Positions 35,522 to 44,324 of a stretch of 64,000 bases of DNA are shown here, piece by piece (position 1 is the first letter of the stretch; every line of letters begins with the position of its first letter). Both the position numbers and the translations under genes were made by a program. The notes under the pieces were generated by a model that made no database searches, was not told where the DNA came from, and worked only from the letters and a program-made list of their open reading frames with translations. The DNA is from Burkholderia sp052045245 (GTDB lineage: Bacteria > Pseudomonadota > Gammaproteobacteria > Burkholderiales > Burkholderiaceae), in contig NZ_JBQEON010000032.1 of the NCBI RefSeq assembly GCF_052045245.1, forward strand, positions 1 through 64,000. The letters are read 5' to 3'.

Positions 35522-36634
35522 ATGTCCCGACGCATCATTCCTCTCACCGACGTCAGCGGGATGCCGGATGTCTCCGGTGTCGCGCATGCCCCTGACGGCG
35601 CCCTGGCCGATACGTTCGCCAGGCCGCTGCGCGACCTGCGCATCTCGGTGACGGACCGCTGCAACTTCCGTTGCGTGTACTGCATGCCACGCGACGTGTT
35701 CGACAAAAACTACCCGTTCCTGCCGCACAGCGCGCTGCTCACGCACGAAGAGATCGAGCGTGTGGCGCGGCTGTTCGTCGCACACGGCGTCGAAAAGATC
35801 CGGATCACGGGCGGCGAGCCGCTGCTGCGCAAGAACCTCGAATTCCTGATCGAGCGCCTCGCTCGCCTGACGACCCATGACGGCCGCCCACTCGACTTGA
35901 CGCTGACGACCAACGGCTCGCTGCTCGCGCGCAAGGCGCGTGCGCTGAAGGACGCCGGTCTCACGCGCGTGACGGTCAGCCTCGACGCGCTCGACGACAC
36001 GCTGTTCAAGCGCATGAACGACGCCGACTTCGCGAGCGCCGACGTGCTCGACGGCATCTTCGCCGCGCAGGCAGCGGGCCTCGCGCCGGTCAAGGTCAAC
36101 ATGGTCGTGAAGCGCGGCACCAATGACAGCGAGATCCTGCCGATGGCCGAGCGCTTTCGCGGCACCGGCGTGATCCTGCGCTTCATCGAATACATGGACG
36201 TCGGCACGTCGAACGGCTGGAACATGGCCGAGGTCCTGCCGTCCGCCGATGTCGTCGCGCGGATCGCCGAGCAGTTCCCGCTCGTGCCGCTCGAGCCGCA
36301 CACGGCGGCGGAAACCGCGCAGCGTTGGGGCTATGCGGACGGCAGCGGCGAAATCGGCGTGATCTCGAGCGTCACGCAGGCATTCTGCGGCGACTGCACG
36401 CGCGCGCGGCTGTCGACCGAAGGCAAGCTGTACCTGTGCCTGTTCGCGTCGGCGGGCCATGACCTGCGCGCGCTGGTGCGCAGCGGCGCCAGCGACGCCG
36501 AGATCTTGACCGCAATCGCCCGGATCTGGCAGGCCCGCACCGACCGCTATTCGCAACTGCGCGGCAGCGCGGCCGGCGACGCCGCGCCCGAGGGCGCCGG
36601 CAAGCGCGTCGAAATGTCGTACATCGGCGGCTGA
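35522..36634 (+). CDS. moaA: GTP 3',8-cyclase
   Basis: Radical-SAM enzyme that with MoaC converts GTP to cyclic pyranopterin monophosphate, the first step of molybdenum-cofactor synthesis. The 370-residue product has Cys47-x3-Cys51-x2-Cys54 (CNFRCVYC) for the SAM cluster, ITGGEPLLRKN, the second cluster motif FCGDCTRARLSTEGKLYLCL and the conserved C-terminal Gly-Gly needed for activity. I start at MSRRIIPLTD; a Met seven codons upstream is also in frame. TAAAAT at 35489-35494 may be its -10 element. It heads moaA-mobA-moeA. Confidence 0.96.
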   Translation: MSRRIIPLTDVSGMPDVSGVAHAPDGALADTFARPLRDLRISVTDRCNFRCVYCMPRDVFDKNYPFLPHSALLTHEEIERVARLFVAHGVEKIRITGGEPLLRKNLEFLIERLARLTTHDGRPLDLTLTTNGSLLARKARALKDAGLTRVTVSLDALDDTLFKRMNDADFASADVLDGIFAAQAAGLAPVKVNMVVKRGTNDSEILPMAERFRGTGVILRFIEYMDVGTSNGWNMAEVLPSADVVARIAEQFPLVPLEPHTAAETAQRWGYADGSGEIGVISSVTQAFCGDCTRARLSTEGKLYLCLFASAGHDLRALVRSGASDAEILTAIARIWQARTDRYSQLRGSAAGDAAPEGAGKRVEMSYIGG

Positions 36635-36653
36635 CCCGCGCCGCTCGCTCGCG

Positions 36654-37271
36654 ATGCCCGCCTCCCCCTCGCCTTCCATTGCCGGCCTGCTGCTCGCGGG
36701 CGGACGCGCGACGCGCATGGACGGCGCCGACAAGGGCCTGCAGCTGCTCGACGGCACGCCGCTCGCGCTGCACGTGCTGCGTCGGCTTTCGCCGCAGGTC
36801 GACGAAACGCTGATCAGCGCGAATCGCAATGCCGATCGCTACGCCGAGCTCGGTGCGCCGTTCGACGCGCGCATCGTGGTGGACGACACCTCCGATTTTC
36901 CCGGCCCGCTCGCGGGCCTGCTCGCCGGCATGCGAGCGGCGCGCGCACCGCTTGTCGTGTGCTCACCGTGCGATACGCCCTATTTGCCGGCCGATCTCGT
37001 CGCGCGGCTGCATGCGGCGCTCGACGCGCGGCAGGCCGACATCGCGATGGCGGTGACCGTCGACGCACAGCACACGCGTTCGCCGCAACCGACCTTCGCG
37101 CTGCTGCGCACGTCGCTCGCCGACGATCTCGCCGCCCGGCTCGCGGCCGGCGAGCGCAAGGTGCGTGCGTGGTACGCACGCCACAAGACGGTCGAAGTCG
37201 AGTTTCGCGACGAGCGTGCGTTTTACAATGCCAACACTTGGCAGGAACTCGCCGCGCTTGCCCGCCGCTGA
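36654..37271 (+). CDS. mobA: Molybdenum cofactor guanylyltransferase
   Basis: Attaches GMP to molybdopterin to form the guanine dinucleotide cofactor of the DMSO-reductase family. The 205-residue Rossmann-like protein has the GTP-binding signature GLLLAGGRATRMDGADKGLQ, then SANRNADRYAELG, DDTSDFPGPLAGLLAGM and CSPCDTPYLPADLV. It lies 19 bases after moaA. Confidence 0.94.
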   Translation: MPASPSPSIAGLLLAGGRATRMDGADKGLQLLDGTPLALHVLRRLSPQVDETLISANRNADRYAELGAPFDARIVVDDTSDFPGPLAGLLAGMRAARAPLVVCSPCDTPYLPADLVARLHAALDARQADIAMAVTVDAQHTRSPQPTFALLRTSLADDLAARLAAGERKVRAWYARHKTVEVEFRDERAFYNANTWQELAALARR

Positions 37272-37374
37272 CGGCGCCGGCATCGTGTCCGCCCGCCGCA
37301 TGCGCCTCCGCGCTCAGGCCCCCCTTCGCGCCACCGGCCACGAACCCGATACGCCTTGCGGCGCAGTCCGACTG

Positions 37375-38670
37375 ATGATCACGCAATCCTCGCCCGCCTC
37401 CCGAACCGCACCCGATTCCGCTGCCCCGCTGTCGCTCGCCGATGCGCAGGCGCTCGCGTGCCGTTTTGCGGTGCCGGTCGACGCGTGCGACGCGGTGTCG
37501 CTGCATGACGCACTCGACCGCGTGCTCGCGGCCGACGTGAATGCGCCGTTCGACATTCCCGCATACGACAACTCGGCGATGGATGGCTATGCGTTCGACG
37601 CCGGCGCAGCCGCGCTCGCAGCGACCGCCGACATCACGCTGACGGTCGCCGGCACCGCGTTCGCCGGCCATCCGTTCGACGGCACCGTCGCGGCCGACAC
37701 GTGCATCCGCATCATGACCGGCGCGCCGATGCCGACCGGATGCGACACCGTGATTCCGCAGGAACGCGTTCGCATCGACGGCGACGTCATCCGCTTCGCC
37801 GCGCACGACGTCGCACCCGGCGCAAACTGCCGCAAGGCCGGCGAGGATCTCGCGCGCGGCGCGTGCGCGCTCGCCGCCGGCCGCATCCTGCGCCCGTCCG
37901 ATCTCGGCCTGCTCGCATCGTTCGGGCTGTCCGAGGTCACGGTGCGCCGCCGCGTGCGCGTTGCCGTGTTTTCGACCGGCGACGAACTGCGCGAGCCCGG
38001 TGAGCCGCTCGACCGAGGCACGCTGTACGACAGCAATCGCGGGATGCTGATTGCGATGCTCGAAAGGCTGCACATCGACGCGCTCGATCTCGGGATCGTC
38101 CGCGACGATCCGGCCGCGCTCGAACGCGCCTTGCGCGATGCGGCCGCCGCACAGGTCGACGCGGTGATCACGTCCGGCGGCGTATCGGTCGGTGAAGCCG
38201 ATTTCACGCGCGACGTGATGGCGCGGCTCGGCGACGTGACGTTCGCCAGCCTCGCGCTGCGGCCCGGCCGGCCGCTCGCGTGCGGCACGCTCGCGCGTGC
38301 GGACGACGGCGCGGGTCACGTGCTGTTCTTCGGGCTGCCGGGCAATCCGGTCGCGTCCGCCGTGACGTTCCAAGCGATCGTGCGCCCCGCACTGCTGACG
38401 CTGGCCGGTGCACACACGCCGCCGACGGCGATGTACCCGGCGCGCAGCACGCAGGCATTGAAAAAGCGCCCGGGCCGCACCGAATACCTGCGCGCCATTG
38501 CAACGCGCACCGCCGACGGCCAGTGGGATGTCGCGCCGGCCGGTTCGCAGAGTTCCGCATCGCTGAGCGGCCTCGCGGCCGCCAACTGTTTCATCGTCCT
38601 GGGCCACGATACCGCGGCAGTCGACGCGGGCGCCTTGGTCGACATCCTGCCGCTTGACGGCCTGATCTGA
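37375..38670 (+). CDS. moeA: Molybdopterin molybdenumtransferase
   Basis: Inserts molybdate into adenylated molybdopterin. The 431-residue product has the MoeA segments FDIPAYDNSAMDGYAF, RIMTGAPMPTGCDTVIPQE, the MPT-binding domain with VFSTGDEL and ITSGGVSVGEADF, FGLPGNPVASAVTF and a small C-terminal barrel. I chose MITQSSPASR as the start because the frame upstream overlaps mobA in another phase. It is third in the moaA-mobA-moeA group, 103 bases after mobA. Confidence 0.95.
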   Translation: MITQSSPASRTAPDSAAPLSLADAQALACRFAVPVDACDAVSLHDALDRVLAADVNAPFDIPAYDNSAMDGYAFDAGAAALAATADITLTVAGTAFAGHPFDGTVAADTCIRIMTGAPMPTGCDTVIPQERVRIDGDVIRFAAHDVAPGANCRKAGEDLARGACALAAGRILRPSDLGLLASFGLSEVTVRRRVRVAVFSTGDELREPGEPLDRGTLYDSNRGMLIAMLERLHIDALDLGIVRDDPAALERALRDAAAAQVDAVITSGGVSVGEADFTRDVMARLGDVTFASLALRPGRPLACGTLARADDGAGHVLFFGLPGNPVASAVTFQAIVRPALLTLAGAHTPPTAMYPARSTQALKKRPGRTEYLRAIATRTADGQWDVAPAGSQSSASLSGLAAANCFIVLGHDTAAVDAGALVDILPLDGLI

Positions 38671-38707
38671 ATTCCAATCGGTATATCTCTACGGGGGCAA
38701 TCCGCAC

Positions 38708-38983
38708 ATGAAGAAACAAATCTCGTCGATCGCCGCGGGGCAGACCGCGAAGGCGCTGATCCTCGTCTACCTGACGTTCAGCGTGCCGATCGTGCTGCTC
38801 GGCATTCTGGTCGCGTATATCCGCTACGGGATGGTCGAGTTGAGCACGATCCTGAGCGCGCTGCTGCTGAACGCGATCCTCGGGTTCGTGCTGCTGTGGA
38901 TCGCCTGCCACGCGTACAACTGGGTCGCATCGCGCTTCGGCGGCATCGAGATCGTGCTGTCCGATCCGCCGGAGGAAGCGTGA
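38708..38983 (+). CDS. Small two-segment membrane protein, unknown function
   Basis: A 91-residue protein with two membrane segments (ALILVYLTFSVPIVLLGILV and ILSALLLNAILGFVLLWIAC) joined by a short loop and an acidic C terminus (VLSDPPEEA). I do not recognise the family. It lies 37 bases after moeA, and its stop overlaps the GTG of the acetyltransferase gene by four bases, so the pair is translationally coupled. Confidence 0.75.
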   Translation: MKKQISSIAAGQTAKALILVYLTFSVPIVLLGILVAYIRYGMVELSTILSALLLNAILGFVLLWIACHAYNWVASRFGGIEIVLSDPPEEA

Positions 38984-39465
38984 GCGGCGCGCCGCTGATC
39001 CGCGCGGCCGAAACGCGCGATGTCGGCGCGATCCTCGCGCTGATGCGCGAGCTGGCCGAGTTCGAAAGGCTCACGGATCTGTTCGTCGCGACCGAAGCCG
39101 ATCTGTCCGACGCGCTGTTCGGCGCGCGCCCCGCGGCCGAAACGCTGGTGGCCGAGCGCGACGGCGCGATCGTCGCGTATGCACTGTTCTTCCACAACTA
39201 TTCGACGTTCCTCGGCCGTCGCGGCCTGTATCTCGAGGATCTGTACGTGCAGCCGTCGCAACGCGGCACGGGCCTTGGCACCGCGATGCTGCAGCACCTC
39301 GCGGCCCTGGCCGTCGAACGCCGCTGCGGCCGCTTCGAATGGTCGGTGCTCGACTGGAACCAGCCGGCGATCGACTTCTACGAGAAGATGGGTGCGACCG
39401 TGCTGCCGGAATGGCGCATCGTGCGCGTCACCGGCGACGCGCTGGACGCGCTCGCCGCACGCTGA
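38980..39465 (+). CDS. GNAT-family N-acetyltransferase
   Basis: A 161-residue acetyltransferase of the diamine/spermidine acetyltransferase-like group. The acetyl-CoA loop is in VQPSQRGTGLGTAMLQHL, preceded by LYLEDLYV, with the C-terminal NQPAIDFYEKMGATVLPEWR typical of this branch. It starts at GTG 38980, with GGAGGA five bases upstream. The substrate cannot be read from sequence; small amines are likely from the family. Confidence 0.88.
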   Translation: MSGAPLIRAAETRDVGAILALMRELAEFERLTDLFVATEADLSDALFGARPAAETLVAERDGAIVAYALFFHNYSTFLGRRGLYLEDLYVQPSQRGTGLGTAMLQHLAALAVERRCGRFEWSVLDWNQPAIDFYEKMGATVLPEWRIVRVTGDALDALAAR

Positions 39466-39502
39466 ACGCGGGCCGGCCGCGCCGGCCGTTGCTGCACAAG
39501 AA

Positions 39503-39526
39503 AAACGGGCGCCGCGGCGCCCGTTT
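39503..39526. terminator. Bidirectional terminator between GNAT gene and rmuC
   Basis: A self-complementary AAACGGGCGC...GCGCCCGTTT stem (ten or more pairs) flanked by A and T runs between two convergent genes. Confidence 0.85.
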
Positions 39527-39555
39527 CTTGTTCCAGCCGGTTTCGGCTGAACACG

Positions 39556-41034
39556 TCATGCGTCGTCCGCATCGGCGCCGTCCGCGGCTTCCGCGCCGAG
39601 CAGCCCGGCCGCCGTATCGCCCGGCAACGCCTCGACCTGCTTCAGCTTGCGGTTCATCACGCGGGTACGCTGCTCGGCCGCCTCGATCGAGCGCGTGACC
39701 GTTTCAAGCTGCGCCTTCGTGCGCGCGAGCACGTCGCCGAACTTCCCGAACTCGGTCTTCACCGCGCCGAGCACCTGCCACACCTCGCTCGAGCGCTGCT
39801 CGATCGCGAGCGTGCGAAAGCCCATCTGCAGGCTGTTCAGCAGTGCGGTGAGCGTGGTCGGCCCGGCCACCGTCACGCGATAGTCGCGCTGCAGCAGATC
39901 GGTCAACCCCGGGCGGCGCAGGATCTCCGCATAAAGCCCTTCGGTCGGCAGGAACAGCAGCGCGAAATCGGTGGTGTGCGGCGGCGCGACGTACTTCTCG
40001 GCGATCGTACGCGCCTCCATCCGCACGCGCGCCTCGAGCGCGCGGGCCGCTTCCTCGACCGCCACCGAATCGGCACGCTCCTGCGCATCGATGAGCCGCT
40101 CGTAGTCCTCACGCGGAAACTTCGCGTCGATCGGCAGCCACACCGGCGGCGCGTCGCGCGTGCCGGCTTCGCGCCCCGGCAGCCGGATCGCGAACTCGAC
40201 GCGTTCGCTGCTCTTCGGCACCGTCGCGACGTTCTTCGCGTACTGGTCGGGCGTGAGCATCTGTTCGAGCAACGCTTCGAGCTGCACCTCGCCCCAGGTG
40301 CCGCGCGTCTTCACGTTGGTCAGCACCTTCTTCAGGTCGCCGACCCCCGCTGCAAGCGTCTGCATTTCGCCGAGCCCGCGATGCACCTGCTCGAGCCGGT
40401 CCGACACGAGCTTGAACGATTCACCGAGCCGCTGCTCGAGCGTCGCATGCAGCTTCTCGTCGACGGTGCGGCGCATCTCCTCGAGCTTCGCCGCGTTGTT
40501 CGTCTCGATTTCCTTCAACCGCTGCTCGAGCGTCGCTCGCACTTCGCCGATCCGGCGATCGTTGGCCTCGGTGAGCTGCGTGAGCTGCCGGTTCAGCGTG
40601 TCGCCGAACAATCGCAGCGCGACCGTCTGCTCTTCGCGTGCCTGCTGCGCCTGGCGCTGCACGCTCTCGCGCATCGCGTCGAACTGCTGCGCGTTGCCGG
40701 CGACCAGCTTGCCCAGCTGCTGCGCGAAACCGTCGATCTGGTTGTTCTGCACGGTCGCGATGCTCGTCAGCTGGGTCGCAAGCGACTGCTGAAGCTGCGA
40801 GAAATTGCCGGCCAGTTCGGTGCGCGAGCCGCGCGCGTTCTCGACGATCTCGCCGCGCAACTCGCGTTCGAGCCGCTCGACCGCGAGTGCCTGCGCGTGC
40901 GCGGCGTCCTCGATCTGGTCGCCGAGCACGGCCGCGTCGTCACGGCTGCCGCCGCCGCGCATGATCGCGACGACCGCCACTGCCAGCGCGACGGCCAGCA
41001 CGACGACCGCCGCCAGCAACAACGTCGTGGTCAT
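39556..41034 (-). CDS. rmuC: DNA recombination protein RmuC
   Basis: Limits recombination at inverted repeats in E. coli. The 492-residue protein begins with a membrane segment (TLLLAAVVVLAVALAVAVVA), followed by a long coiled-coil (about 40-240) and a nuclease-like domain with GTWGEVQLEALLEQMLTPDQ, WLPIDAKFPREDYERLIDAQ and LLFLPTEGLYAEIL. It overlaps the dehydrogenase gene upstream by four bases. Confidence 0.93.
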   Translation of the reverse strand: MTTTLLLAAVVVLAVALAVAVVAIMRGGGSRDDAAVLGDQIEDAAHAQALAVERLERELRGEIVENARGSRTELAGNFSQLQQSLATQLTSIATVQNNQIDGFAQQLGKLVAGNAQQFDAMRESVQRQAQQAREEQTVALRLFGDTLNRQLTQLTEANDRRIGEVRATLEQRLKEIETNNAAKLEEMRRTVDEKLHATLEQRLGESFKLVSDRLEQVHRGLGEMQTLAAGVGDLKKVLTNVKTRGTWGEVQLEALLEQMLTPDQYAKNVATVPKSSERVEFAIRLPGREAGTRDAPPVWLPIDAKFPREDYERLIDAQERADSVAVEEAARALEARVRMEARTIAEKYVAPPHTTDFALLFLPTEGLYAEILRRPGLTDLLQRDYRVTVAGPTTLTALLNSLQMGFRTLAIEQRSSEVWQVLGAVKTEFGKFGDVLARTKAQLETVTRSIEAAEQRTRVMNRKLKQVEALPGDTAAGLLGAEAADGADADDA

Positions 41035-42020
41035 GCGCGCGGCTTCCCGATCACGTCAGGGTTGATCGGATTCGGCGGCTGCCCCGCGCGCGGCCCTTCG
41101 CCCAGCGCGGCGATCAGGTTGTCGGCCGCGAGATTCGCCATCGCGCGGCGCGTCTTCTCGGTCGCGCTCGCGATGTGCGGCGTCAGCACGACGTTCGGCA
41201 CCTCGAGCAGCGCCGGATGCACGCTCGGCTCCCCTTCGTACACGTCGAGGCCGGCCGCGGCGATCGTTCCGTCGCGCAGCGCGGCGGCCAGCGCCGCGTC
41301 GTCGACGATACCGCCTCGCGCGATATTGGTCAGCGTCGCGGTGGGCTTCATCTTCGCGAGCTCGGCCGCGCCGATCGTGTGATGGTTGTCCTTCGTGTAC
41401 GGCAGCACGAGCACAACGTGGTCGGCGCGCGCCAGCAGCACGTCCTTCGACACGTATTCGGCGTTCAGCTCGGCCTCGATCTCCGGCGCGACCCGCGACC
41501 GGTTGTGATAGATCACCTGCATCCCGAAGCCGCGCGCGCGGCGTGCGAGTGCCTGGCCGATGCGCCCCATGCCGATCACGCCGAGCGTCGAGCCGTAAAT
41601 GTCGCTGCCGAGGAAACCGTCGTACGCCCACTTCTGCCACTGACCGGCGCGCAACCAGTGCTCCGACTCGGCGATCCGGCGCGCCGCGGCCATCATCAGC
41701 GCCCAGCCGAAATCGGCGGTCGACTCGTTCAGCACGTCGGGCGTGTTGGTGCCGAGCACGTTCGCCGCATTGAACGCGGCCATGTCGAAGTTGTTGTAGC
41801 CGACGGCCATGTTCGACACGACGCGCAGGCGCGGTGCCGCCGCGAGCGCGGCCGCGCCGACCGGGTCGCCCGCCGTCAGCGCGCCGTCCTTGTCGGCGAG
41901 ACGCGCGGCGAGCGCGTCGGGGGCGAGCGCGTCGCCGTTGTTCCAGTCGACTTCGAAATACTGCTCGAGCCGTTCGATCACGTCCGGAAAAATCGGCCGT
42001 GCGACCAGGATCTTCTGCAT
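41031..42020 (-). CDS. 2-hydroxyacid dehydrogenase (glyoxylate/hydroxypyruvate reductase-like)
   Basis: NAD(P)-dependent D-2-hydroxyacid dehydrogenase, 329 residues, reducing glyoxylate or hydroxypyruvate in the closest families (GhrB/GyaR). It shows the nucleotide-binding GVIGMGRIGQALARRARGFG, the substrate Arg in NIARGGIVDD, the Glu in LDVYEGEPSVHP and the catalytic His in LTPHIASATEKTR. I start at the second Met (MQKILVARPIF) because GGAG lies six bases before it; the first Met lies directly on that site. It is coupled to rmuC downstream. Confidence 0.9.
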   Translation of the reverse strand: MQKILVARPIFPDVIERLEQYFEVDWNNGDALAPDALAARLADKDGALTAGDPVGAAALAAAPRLRVVSNMAVGYNNFDMAAFNAANVLGTNTPDVLNESTADFGWALMMAAARRIAESEHWLRAGQWQKWAYDGFLGSDIYGSTLGVIGMGRIGQALARRARGFGMQVIYHNRSRVAPEIEAELNAEYVSKDVLLARADHVVLVLPYTKDNHHTIGAAELAKMKPTATLTNIARGGIVDDAALAAALRDGTIAAAGLDVYEGEPSVHPALLEVPNVVLTPHIASATEKTRRAMANLAADNLIAALGEGPRAGQPPNPINPDVIGKPRA

Positions 42021-42101
42021 CGCCATCTCCGCATGCCGCGGCCGGAACGCGGCGCATCGTGCGCCGCCGGGACCGCCCGCGCTTGGTTGAAAATCGTCAG
42101 C

Positions 42102-43532
42102 CTACGCCGTGAAGAAAATCCGCGACGTCAGCAGGAATACGGGTACCAGTATCACGAGCGCCCAGCCGAGATACGCGAAGAAGCTCGGCATCTTCACGCC
42201 GCGCGATTCCGCGATCGCCTTCACCATGAAGTTCGGCGCATTGCCGATGTAGCTGTTCGCGCCCATGAACACCGCCCCCGCGGATATCGCGGCGAGCGTC
42301 GTCGCGCCCGTCGTCATCAGCGATGGCGCATCGCCGCCCGCGAGGTTGAAGAACACGAGATAGGTCGGCGCATTGTCGAGGAACGACGACAGCAGGCCCG
42401 TCGCCCAGAAGTACATCGCGTCGACCGGCTTGCCGTCGGGCCCCGTGACGAGATGGACGATCTGCGCGAACGCGCCGTCGGCACCCGCGCGCAGGATCAC
42501 GATGACTGGCGCGATCGTCACGAAGATCCCTGCGAACAGCTTCGCGACCTCCTCGATCGGCGCCCAGTTGAACGCATTGCCCTCGCGCGCCGAACGCGGC
42601 GTCAGCGCGAGCGACGCGAGCGCCACGGCGACGAGCGCGACGTCGCGCACGAGATTCTGCAGCGCGACGTGCGTGCCCCACACGTCGAACGTGACGCCGG
42701 GTTTCCAGATGCCGCTCATCAACACGAGGACGATCACGGCCGCGAGCAACCCGAAGTTGATCTTGCCGTCGATCGACAGCGCGGCGCCGTCGGGCGTCGG
42801 ATCCAGCGCGGCCGGCCGCTCCTCGCCGCCCTGCCGGTAGAAATACGTATCGAGCACGAAGAACAGCGTCAGCAGCACCGCGCAGATGAACAGCATCGGG
42901 AGCGCCAGATGCGTCGTGGTCCAGAAGAAGCTCACGCCGTTCAGGAAACCGAGGAACAGCGGCGGATCGCCGAGCGGCGACAGCGAGCCGCCCGCGTTCG
43001 CGACGAGAAAGATGAAGAAGATCACGACGTGCACGACATGCTTGCGGTTGTCGTTCGCGCGCAGCAGCGGCCGGATCAGCAGCATCGCGGCGCCCGTCGT
43101 GCCCATCACGCTCGCGAGCAGCGTGCCGAGCGCGAGGATCGCGGTGTTCAGCTTCGGCGTGCCGTGCAGGTTGCCGTTCACGCAGATGCCGCCGGCGACC
43201 GTGTAGAGCGCCGTCAGCAGCACGATGAACGGGATGTATTCCTCGAGCAGCGCATGCACGAGCGTACCGAATGCCGTGCCCGCGCCGAATGCCACCGCGA
43301 ACGGGGCCAGGAACGCGATCGCCCACGCCGCGGCGATCTTGCCGAAGTGGTGATGCCAGAACACCGGAGCGACCAGCGGGAACACCGCGATAGACAGCAG
43401 GATCCCGGCGAACGGGATGCCCCAGAGCGCGGACAGCGTGGCACCGTCGAGCGTGGCGGCCGATGCGAGCGCGGGAACGGCGCCAAACGCGGCTCCCGAC
43501 GCCATGCCCGCCCAGGCGGCATGTCGTTTCAT
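42102..43532 (-). CDS. nhaD: NhaD-type sodium:proton antiporter
   Basis: Integral membrane antiporter of the ion-transporter superfamily, 476 residues with about 12-13 membrane segments and a probable signal-like N terminus (ASGAAFGAVPALASA). The NhaD signature region ANAGGSLSPLGDPPLFLGFL is present, with the second half repeat SFLDNAPTYLVFF and GANSYIGNAPNFMVKAIAE. Sodium and lithium exchange is the role in characterised relatives. It sits between the LutC-like gene and the dehydrogenase gene on the same strand. Confidence 0.9.
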   Translation of the reverse strand: MKRHAAWAGMASGAAFGAVPALASAATLDGATLSALWGIPFAGILLSIAVFPLVAPVFWHHHFGKIAAAWAIAFLAPFAVAFGAGTAFGTLVHALLEEYIPFIVLLTALYTVAGGICVNGNLHGTPKLNTAILALGTLLASVMGTTGAAMLLIRPLLRANDNRKHVVHVVIFFIFLVANAGGSLSPLGDPPLFLGFLNGVSFFWTTTHLALPMLFICAVLLTLFFVLDTYFYRQGGEERPAALDPTPDGAALSIDGKINFGLLAAVIVLVLMSGIWKPGVTFDVWGTHVALQNLVRDVALVAVALASLALTPRSAREGNAFNWAPIEEVAKLFAGIFVTIAPVIVILRAGADGAFAQIVHLVTGPDGKPVDAMYFWATGLLSSFLDNAPTYLVFFNLAGGDAPSLMTTGATTLAAISAGAVFMGANSYIGNAPNFMVKAIAESRGVKMPSFFAYLGWALVILVPVFLLTSRIFFTA

Positions 43533-43575
43533 GCAGAACTTCCTTGTTCGTGTGAGATGGAATGCAGCGGGCGCG

Positions 43576-44238
43576 TCATGCGCCCCGCACGACGATCGCG
43601 TGAACGCGGTACGGGCCGTGTGCGCCCAGCACGATGGTCTGCTCGATGTCGCCCGTGCGCGACGGGCCGGAGACGAAATTGACCGCGCGCGGCAACTCGC
43701 CGCGCTCCGCGCGAATCAGCGCGAACGCATCTTCATGGCCCGCGACGATGCGCGACGCCGGCACGATCGCGATATGCGTCTCCGGCAGCAGCCCCGCCGA
43801 TGCATAGGTGTCGGGGCCGGACAGCAACACCAGCGACCCCGTTTCGGCGGTCGCGCAGAAGCAGCCGGTCAGGCCGACGAGATCGCCGTCGCGCGGCTTG
43901 CGGCATTCGACCGACAGGCCCGCGCCGGCCCAGTCGAGCTCGGCGAGCGTGCGCCAGGCGACGGCCTGCAGCGGCAGGCCGTGAGCGGAAAGATAGCGGG
44001 CGGCGGCGGCAGGCGCGTCGGCCAGCGTCGCGACTTCGTCGACCGTCGTCGACAGGCGCGCCGCTTCATCGACGAACGCGGCGACGAGATCGGCCGGCAC
44101 CGGCGGGCGCGGCCCTTCGGGATGACGGGCGAGATAGTCGGCGACGCCTTCGCGCTCCGCTGCATCGGGTTCGGGTGCGCGTCCTTGCGCCGCGCGAATG
44201 CGAGCGAGGATCTGGCGACGGGCAGCGGAAGTGTCCAT
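43576..44238 (-). CDS. LutC/YkgG-type LUD-domain protein
   Basis: A 220-residue LUD-domain protein. LutC works with LutA and LutB in lactate oxidation in Bacillus. Visible family segments are GLTGCFCATAETGSLVLLSG, LPETHIAIV and FVSGPSRTGDIEQTIVLGAH. No lutA or lutB is in this window; pncB is upstream and nhaD downstream. Its function could therefore differ from lactate use, or its partners may be elsewhere. The start MDTSAARRQILARIR matches the usual LutC N terminus. Confidence 0.85.
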   Translation of the reverse strand: MDTSAARRQILARIRAAQGRAPEPDAAEREGVADYLARHPEGPRPPVPADLVAAFVDEAARLSTTVDEVATLADAPAAAARYLSAHGLPLQAVAWRTLAELDWAGAGLSVECRKPRDGDLVGLTGCFCATAETGSLVLLSGPDTYASAGLLPETHIAIVPASRIVAGHEDAFALIRAERGELPRAVNFVSGPSRTGDIEQTIVLGAHGPYRVHAIVVRGA

Positions 44239-44324
44239 GAACGGTCCTCGTGACGTTGGCGTGCGATACCGTCGGATTATACCGGCCGCCCCCGCCGCTA
44301 CGCACCTGGCCGGACGGCCGACAC

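Noticed and set aside
41175..43682. Open frame of about 835 codons antisense to nhaD and the dehydrogenase
   Set aside because: Composition is typical of an antisense shadow (Arg/His/Glu/Asp-rich), and the genes on the minus strand are clear.
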